A stretch of DNA of 64,000 nucleotides from DATFKA01 sp042095835 (GTDB lineage: Bacteria; Bacteroidota; Bacteroidia; Chitinophagales; Saprospiraceae), in contig JBELML010000004.1 of NCBI GenBank assembly GCA_042095835.1, positions 37,375 to 101,374 of the forward strand, written 5' to 3'. This document shows positions 59,570-64,000 of the stretch, one piece after another. Position 1 is the stretch's first letter. Every line of letters begins with the position of its first letter. The notes below the pieces were generated by a model that saw only the letters and a list, made by a program, of their open reading frames with translations, searched no databases and was not told the DNA's origin. Both the position numbers and the translations under genes were made by a program.

Positions 59570-60208
59570 TTAAGGAATATTCAAAATTTTGTGGGTTTGT
59601 AAACTGAGTTTCCATTGAGGGTTTTGAAGGCAATATTGTAAAGTGTCCTGGGTATTCTGCTGAATATCAGGGCCATCCATAGCTTGGAGGTAGAAATGCT
59701 CAAAATTTAAATGTTTAAACTTTTCTGGCATGGCCTCCGGCTGAGGGTACACTAGCTTTAATTCCTGCCCTTGGGTGATCAATAAATCTGCCCCTGCTTT
59801 GGGACTTACACATACCCAATCGATGCCAATAGGCGCTTCAATGGTGCCATTGGTTTCTACGGCTATTTCAAAACCAACCTGGTGCAACTCGTCGACCAAG
59901 TCCTGGTCTAATTGCAGCATGGGTTCTCCACCTGTACAAACCACATAGGGTTGGCTTAAAGGCTGCTCTCTAGGCCAGAGACTAAGGACTTTTGCTACTA
60001 AATCCGTTTTAGTATAAGAGCCACCATTCTCTCCATCGGTGCCCCAAAAATCTGTATCACAAAATTGGCAGATCGCTTTATGACGATCTTGTTCTCTACC
60101 ACTCCAAAGGTTGCATCCTGAAAACCTGCAAAATACTGCAGGGCGGCCTGCTTGAGCACCTTCACCTTGTAGGGTGTAAAAAATTTCTTTAATCTTATAA
60201 TGTGCCAT
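59570..60208 (-). CDS. queE: 7-carboxy-7-deazaguanine synthase
   Basis: Radical-SAM enzyme forming the 7-deazaguanine core in queuosine biosynthesis from 6-carboxytetrahydropterin. The 212 residues contain FYTLQGEGAQAGRPAVFCRFSGCNLWSG with Cys32, Cys47 and Cys50 (CX14CX2C cluster as in the Bacteroidota/Proteobacteria QueE type), then CTGGEPMLQLD and VETNGT. Length is normal. The reductase gene follows 37 bases downstream. Other queuosine genes are not in the window. Confidence 0.94.
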   Translation of the reverse strand: MAHYKIKEIFYTLQGEGAQAGRPAVFCRFSGCNLWSGREQDRHKAICQFCDTDFWGTDGENGGSYTKTDLVAKVLSLWPREQPLSQPYVVCTGGEPMLQLDQDLVDELHQVGFEIAVETNGTIEAPIGIDWVCVSPKAGADLLITQGQELKLVYPQPEAMPEKFKHLNFEHFYLQAMDGPDIQQNTQDTLQYCLQNPQWKLSLQTHKILNIP

Positions 60209-60550
60209 ATACGGCCTTGAAGTTTTGTTTTAAAAAGAGGTTCCTCCAATGATTATCGAAAAGAAAAAATAAATTTCCACTTAATCCGTATTATTGTCAA
60301 GTTAATGAGACCTTTTCGGTGCGCAGCAACGAAATCTGGTCGAATTTTTTATGTGTCAAGTGCTATGTGTCAAGTGCCATGTGCTCTGTTAATGAGACCC
60401 CGTGCTTTAGCAAGGTTGGTTGAATTCATTTCGAAGAAAGAGAGGAGTATTTTGGGATGCTTTGTCAACACATCGATACTTCTCCATGTTAATTAGATAG
60501 GACTAGGTCATACACTAAATCAACCAGTGACTTAGATTAAACAATAAAGT
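60209..60550. other. 340-bp divergent intergenic region with short tandem repeats
   Basis: Holds GTTAATGAGACC twice (60301-60312, 60388-60399) and a tandem ATGTGTCAAGTGC at 60351-60363 and 60365-60377, with a third partial copy from 60379. No gene is supported. Upstream promoters of queE and the BatA-like gene must lie here. Confidence 0.45.
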
Positions 60551-62587
60551 ATGCAATTTTTGTTTCCGGTATTTTTGGCTGCTTTAGCGGCTATTGCGAT
60601 ACCGATTATTATACACCTGTTTCATTTTAGGCGTTTCAAGCGCGTTTACTTTACCAATGTCCGCTTTTTGAAGGAGGTAAAAGAGGAGACGAGTGCGCGA
60701 TCTCGTTTGAGAAATATTCTGGTTTTACTGAGTAGAATATTTGCTTTAGCTTTTTTAATACTAGCTTTTGCACAACCCTATTTTAGTAGAGGAGAGGAAG
60801 TCCAAAGAGGAACCAAAGCCGTCAGTATTTTTATTGACAATTCCTATAGTATGGATGCGCTGAGTGAGGATGTACCCCTTTTAGATAAAGCCAAGCAGAG
60901 AGCAAGAGAAGTCGTTGCTGCCTATCAAGAAGAAGATCGTTTCCAGGTTTTAACCATGGATTTTGAAGGGCGCCACCAGCGACTGGTTTCTAAAGAGGAT
61001 GCCTTGGCCCTAATCGATGAGGTCGAACGTACGCCCGCTGTGCAACCTGTTTCTAATATACTGACTAGACAAAAACAAGTAGTAGAGAGTGGTACAGAGG
61101 AAAACAAGGTCCTGTATATGATTTCTGATTTTCAGAAAAGCATTGTTGATGTACAGAACTATACGGATACAAGCTATTCGGTCAATTTAATTCCACTGCA
61201 ATCTGTTCAGGAGCGCAATATCAGTATTGATTCTGCTTGGTTTGAGGCCCCTATTCAGATGGTGAATAACAACAACATTCTGCTCGTTGAAATCAGAAAC
61301 CACAGTAATGAGATTGCCGAAAACATTAGGCTTTCGATTCGTTATGAAGGACAATCCAAACCGGTCGGGACCCTTTCTATTCCACCCAATGCGGTGGTTA
61401 GAGATACCGTTAACCTTAATATTTCTAGAACAGGATGGCACGAAGCAGAGCTGACCATTACCGACTTTCCTGTACAATTTGACGATAAATACTTTATTTC
61501 CTTTTACGTTGCAGAAGAAGTAAACGTATTGGCGATTAATGAAGATCAGCCTGATCGTTACCTGAATGCTGCGGTTGGAGGGCTAGAGTATTTTGTAATT
61601 GACAACCAGAGAAAACAGCAGCTTGATTATTCGACTTTCTCTACTCACGAGTTGATCGTACTTAATGATTTGACCGATATTTCTTCTGGTTTATCTTTTG
61701 CCTTAAAATCTTATGTTGAAGCCGGAGGTAATTTACTTGTCTTTCCAGGTAGAAATGGGCGTATTGCCAGTTATAAAAGCTTTTTATCCAGCTTTCCAGC
61801 CAATAGTCCAGATGTATTTGAATCGGTGGCCAAAACGGTATCAGATGTTAATACTGATGAATTTATCTTCAATGATGTATTCGAAAACCGATCAGCTAAT
61901 TTAAAACTACCGACTACCCAGGGGGCATTTCGCTTTAATCGCTTCACTTCTATCCCAGAACGGATATTGTTGACTTATAGAGATGGGAATAGCTACCTAT
62001 CGGCCTATAATTTTGGGGAGGGGAATCTCTACGTGAGTGCTGCACCACTAGATGTGGATTACAACGATTTGGTTAGGAATGGGGAGATATTCGTGCCCAT
62101 GCTCTTCAAAATGGCTTTGACAGGAGGTAATAAACGCCCAGTAGCCTACACCATCGGAACAGATGCCGTATTAGAAGCTACGCACCAGGCCAATGCCACG
62201 GGCGAGATTGTGTACAAACTGCAGGGTACAGAAGCAGAGTTTATTCCTCAACAAAGGATTGTAGGCTCTAAGGTCTTTATGAGTATCAATCAGCAATTAT
62301 CGGAGGCTGGTTATTATCAACTCTTCCTCAATCCAGGCGAAACGCTGGAGGAATATGCCTTCAACTACAATCGCAAAGAATCAGACCTCAGCTATTTTGC
62401 CCCAGCTGAACTAGGCGATTTTGTAGGGCCAGGTATGAATGTAATCGAACTACAAGATAAAGCCGTACTGACGGCTACCATCGAAGAGCGTAGCCAAGGG
62501 CTTGTTTTATGGCGCTGGTGTCTTATATTTGCGCTCGTTTTCTTAGCGATTGAGGTATTATTACTCCGCTTGTGGAAGACGCATTAA
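60551..62587 (+). CDS. BatA-domain / von Willebrand factor A-like membrane protein
   Basis: 678 residues. The N terminus is the BatA/aerotolerance domain (FLFPVFLAALAAIAIPIIIHLFHFRRFKRVYFTNVRFL) with two membrane helices (about 4-24 and 55-76). A VWA domain with MIDAS-like DNSYSM follows (about 92-210), then beta-rich periplasmic domains, a DUF4159/GATase-like stretch (about 330-420) and a C-terminal membrane helix (LVLWRWCLIFALVFLAIEVLLL). The family is common in Bacteroidota and of unknown function; roles in stress tolerance are inferred from Bat proteins. Confidence 0.88.
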   Translation: MQFLFPVFLAALAAIAIPIIIHLFHFRRFKRVYFTNVRFLKEVKEETSARSRLRNILVLLSRIFALAFLILAFAQPYFSRGEEVQRGTKAVSIFIDNSYSMDALSEDVPLLDKAKQRAREVVAAYQEEDRFQVLTMDFEGRHQRLVSKEDALALIDEVERTPAVQPVSNILTRQKQVVESGTEENKVLYMISDFQKSIVDVQNYTDTSYSVNLIPLQSVQERNISIDSAWFEAPIQMVNNNNILLVEIRNHSNEIAENIRLSIRYEGQSKPVGTLSIPPNAVVRDTVNLNISRTGWHEAELTITDFPVQFDDKYFISFYVAEEVNVLAINEDQPDRYLNAAVGGLEYFVIDNQRKQQLDYSTFSTHELIVLNDLTDISSGLSFALKSYVEAGGNLLVFPGRNGRIASYKSFLSSFPANSPDVFESVAKTVSDVNTDEFIFNDVFENRSANLKLPTTQGAFRFNRFTSIPERILLTYRDGNSYLSAYNFGEGNLYVSAAPLDVDYNDLVRNGEIFVPMLFKMALTGGNKRPVAYTIGTDAVLEATHQANATGEIVYKLQGTEAEFIPQQRIVGSKVFMSINQQLSEAGYYQLFLNPGETLEEYAFNYNRKESDLSYFAPAELGDFVGPGMNVIELQDKAVLTATIEERSQGLVLWRWCLIFALVFLAIEVLLLRLWKTH

Positions 62588-62664
62588 TACAATGTGTCAA
62601 TGACTCCATAATTTTAAGGAATAAATTCACCCATTGAGTCAATCACTCATTGAAACATTGAATT

Positions 62665-63480
62665 ATGCCAGATATTTATTTTCACGTTGGGATGGGTAAG
62701 GTGGCGTCTACTTATTTGCAGTATGATGTTTTTCCGAAATTCACAGGAGTACACTATATCCAGCGGACAAAATATAAAAGAGCCAAGGAGATTATTGCAC
62801 AGGGAAAGCAGGAGAAATACTTTATTTCTCGGGAGTTTGACCAACAGATGGAAGCAGAGGCGAAAGATTTTTCGGCCGTTTATCCAGATGCGAAACCCAT
62901 CATTATTTTCCGAAGACATGGATCATGGATTGCTAGTCAGCATCGCCGGTTTGTAAAAAATGGGAACCCTTGGGAATTCCAGGAGTTTATTGATTTAGAA
63001 AAAGATACGGGCCGCTTTAAGAAGCAGGACTTGGAGTTTTTTAGAAATATAGAAATCCTGGAAAAGTACTTCAACCATAAGCCACTTGTGCTTTTCTACG
63101 AAGACCTGAGAGCAGACACCGTGGCCTTTGCCCGTAGAATAGCTGATTATATGGGCGCCGATTTTGATCCTAAAGACATCAATTTGGAAAAGCGGCACAC
63201 CTCCTATAACGAAAAGCAACTACGCGCTATCTACGGCGTCAGCAAACGAATAAATATCCGCAAACACCGAGATTTTAAAATTGGCGTCTTCAACCAGATT
63301 CGGAGAGCACTAGTGAACCCTATTAAATATGGAACACTCTACCTTGCTCCTTATCTTCCAGAATCGATGCTTCGTCAAGAGCCACTCGTCAGAAAAGAAC
63401 AAGTCGAGCATATCACCGAATTGTACACTGCTGATTGGGAAAAGTTGAAGGCTTATGCGGCGGAACATAATGTGGTGTAG
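62665..63480 (+). CDS. Sulfotransferase-like protein
   Basis: A 271-residue protein with the sulfotransferase fold. The N-terminal HVGMGKVASTYLQ is the 5'-phosphosulfate-binding loop, and FRRHGSWIASQHRRFVKNG the 3'-phosphate-binding region. FYEDLRADTVAFARRIADYMGAD corresponds to the conserved LxYEDL segment. No signal peptide, so probably cytoplasmic and PAPS-dependent, acting on glycans or lipids. It stands alone, 77 bases after the BatA-like gene and before ssrA. Confidence 0.82.
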   Translation: MPDIYFHVGMGKVASTYLQYDVFPKFTGVHYIQRTKYKRAKEIIAQGKQEKYFISREFDQQMEAEAKDFSAVYPDAKPIIIFRRHGSWIASQHRRFVKNGNPWEFQEFIDLEKDTGRFKKQDLEFFRNIEILEKYFNHKPLVLFYEDLRADTVAFARRIADYMGADFDPKDINLEKRHTSYNEKQLRAIYGVSKRINIRKHRDFKIGVFNQIRRALVNPIKYGTLYLAPYLPESMLRQEPLVRKEQVEHITELYTADWEKLKAYAAEHNVV

Positions 63481-63568
63481 GAGCTTTTTTGTGTTCTGGA
63501 CTTGTGGTATTCTGGTGTGATAAGCACCCCTGAATAAAAAAGGAACTTTTCAAAGCCCATAAATGTTA

Positions 63569-63576
63569 TATCTTTG
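63569..63576 (+). promoter_or_regulatory. -7 promoter box of ssrA
   Basis: TATCTTTG matches the Bacteroidota -7 consensus and ends 19 bases before the mature tmRNA 5' end, leaving a short leader for RNase P removal. A weak TTTT (63547-63550) stands at the -33 position. Confidence 0.6.
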
Positions 63577-63595
63577 CAAACACTCCTAAAAAAAT

Positions 63596-64000
63596 GGGGA
63601 CGTACTGGTATCGACAGGATTGTCAACTGGTTAGTAAGCATGTCGGAGCACGGTTATTTACTCCGTTAACAAATAATGATCAAACTCTATAAGGCAATAG
63701 ACAATTTGCCATGGCTGCCTAAGACTAGGTCTTAACGCACCATTGTATGAGATGTCCGCAGCTACCTCTATGAGGAGTTGCCTGGTCTTCGCCTAATGAG
63801 GCCCCGCATCCATGCATCAACCAACAATATTAGGCTAGCAAAGGGTAGGCTCGTGGACCCCCAGCGAAACTCAGCGGGTAAGGTTGCTACAGGTGGGTTT
63901 CTAGACCAAGTAGCTTCCCGACAATTGGATTAGAAAATAAGCATGTAGAAAGCTCTCGAGTGCCTTCTCTGGACGCGAGTTCGACTCTCGCCGTCTCCAC
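63596..64000 (+). ncRNA. ssrA: tmRNA (3' end truncated by the window)
   Basis: Transfer-messenger RNA that rescues stalled ribosomes with SmpB. The 5' end GGGGACG pairs with CGTCTCC near the window end, forming a 7-bp acceptor stem with a G3-U pair, the alanine identity element. The T arm is GCGAG-TTCGACT-CTCGC. The resume frame starts at GGC 63693 and reads GNRQFAMAA to TAA at 63720-63722, so with the tRNA-borne Ala the tag is AGNRQFAMAA. Sequence stops at CCAC, apparently two bases short of CCA. Length (~407) fits. Confidence 0.95.

Overview
The window reads as about 64 kb of chromosome from a Bacteroidota bacterium, most likely of the Saprospiria/Saprospiraceae type (lineage inferred). Supporting signs are TAnnTTTG-type -7 promoter boxes, almost no Shine-Dalgarno sequences, a FecI/FecR/TonB-receptor cluster with an STN domain, a type IX secretion sorting domain, Bacteroidota-typical families (DUF2853, TIGR03643, DUF4846, S9 dipeptidyl peptidase) and a tmRNA whose tag ends in FAMAA. 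No rRNA, tRNA, CRISPR array, prophage or intact insertion sequence was seen.

Layout. 1-6.5 kb: 3' part of a DPP-IV-type peptidase, a YbjQ protein, smpB, a lipoprotein hydrolase, DUF2853, a small membrane protein, a uracil-DNA-glycosylase-like protein, DUF2007 and a membrane protein. 6.6-16.8 kb: parE, lon, a CarboxypepD_reg-like secreted protein, a 7TM-like protein, an acyl-CoA:acetate-type CoA-transferase, and a BlaI/M56 signalling pair whose sensor carries two TonB C-terminal domains and a T9SS sorting domain. 16.9-28.7 kb: two unknown exported proteins with a KBL/BioF-like PLP enzyme, a class A beta-lactamase-like lipoprotein, an NhaC antiporter, then ECF sigma, FecR, TonB receptor and a secreted serine hydrolase. 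28.8-37 kb: a large unknown protein, TIGR03643, the operon tsaE-ald-HD/DUF5706 (Pycsar-effector-like), gyrB and a cyanophycinase. 37-46 kb: GMC oxidoreductase with its small subunit, two small membrane proteins, and a very large secreted GH16 glycanase gene split by a frameshift. 46-55 kb: parC with an unknown partner, and two ECF-sigma modules, one with an anti-sigma fused to an outer-membrane barrel and one with an anti-sigma plus a DUF4097-like protein. 55-64 kb: rhodanese and CstB-like persulfide dioxygenase, an S24/LexA-like repressor, an RmlD-like reductase, queE, a BatA-like VWA protein, a sulfotransferase-like protein and ssrA (tmRNA), which the window edge truncates by about two bases.

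How parts work together. smpB and ssrA are the two trans-translation components, about 61 kb apart. parE, parC and gyrB are three of the four type II topoisomerase subunits. Three separate ECF sigma units point to heavy cell-surface signalling. A ~140 bp intergenic repeat with a covarying core hairpin occurs three times, and a 16-bp palindrome is shared by the blaI and parC upstream regions.

The most unusual items are the HD-DUF5706 protein with no cyclase beside it, the anti-sigma/outer-membrane-barrel fusion, the M56 sensor with a T9SS sorting domain, the frameshifted GH16 giant with a CTERM-like tail, and a minus-strand terminator at 52.4 kb that may mark an attenuator or small RNA. All functions are read from the sequence by eye; no database search was run.
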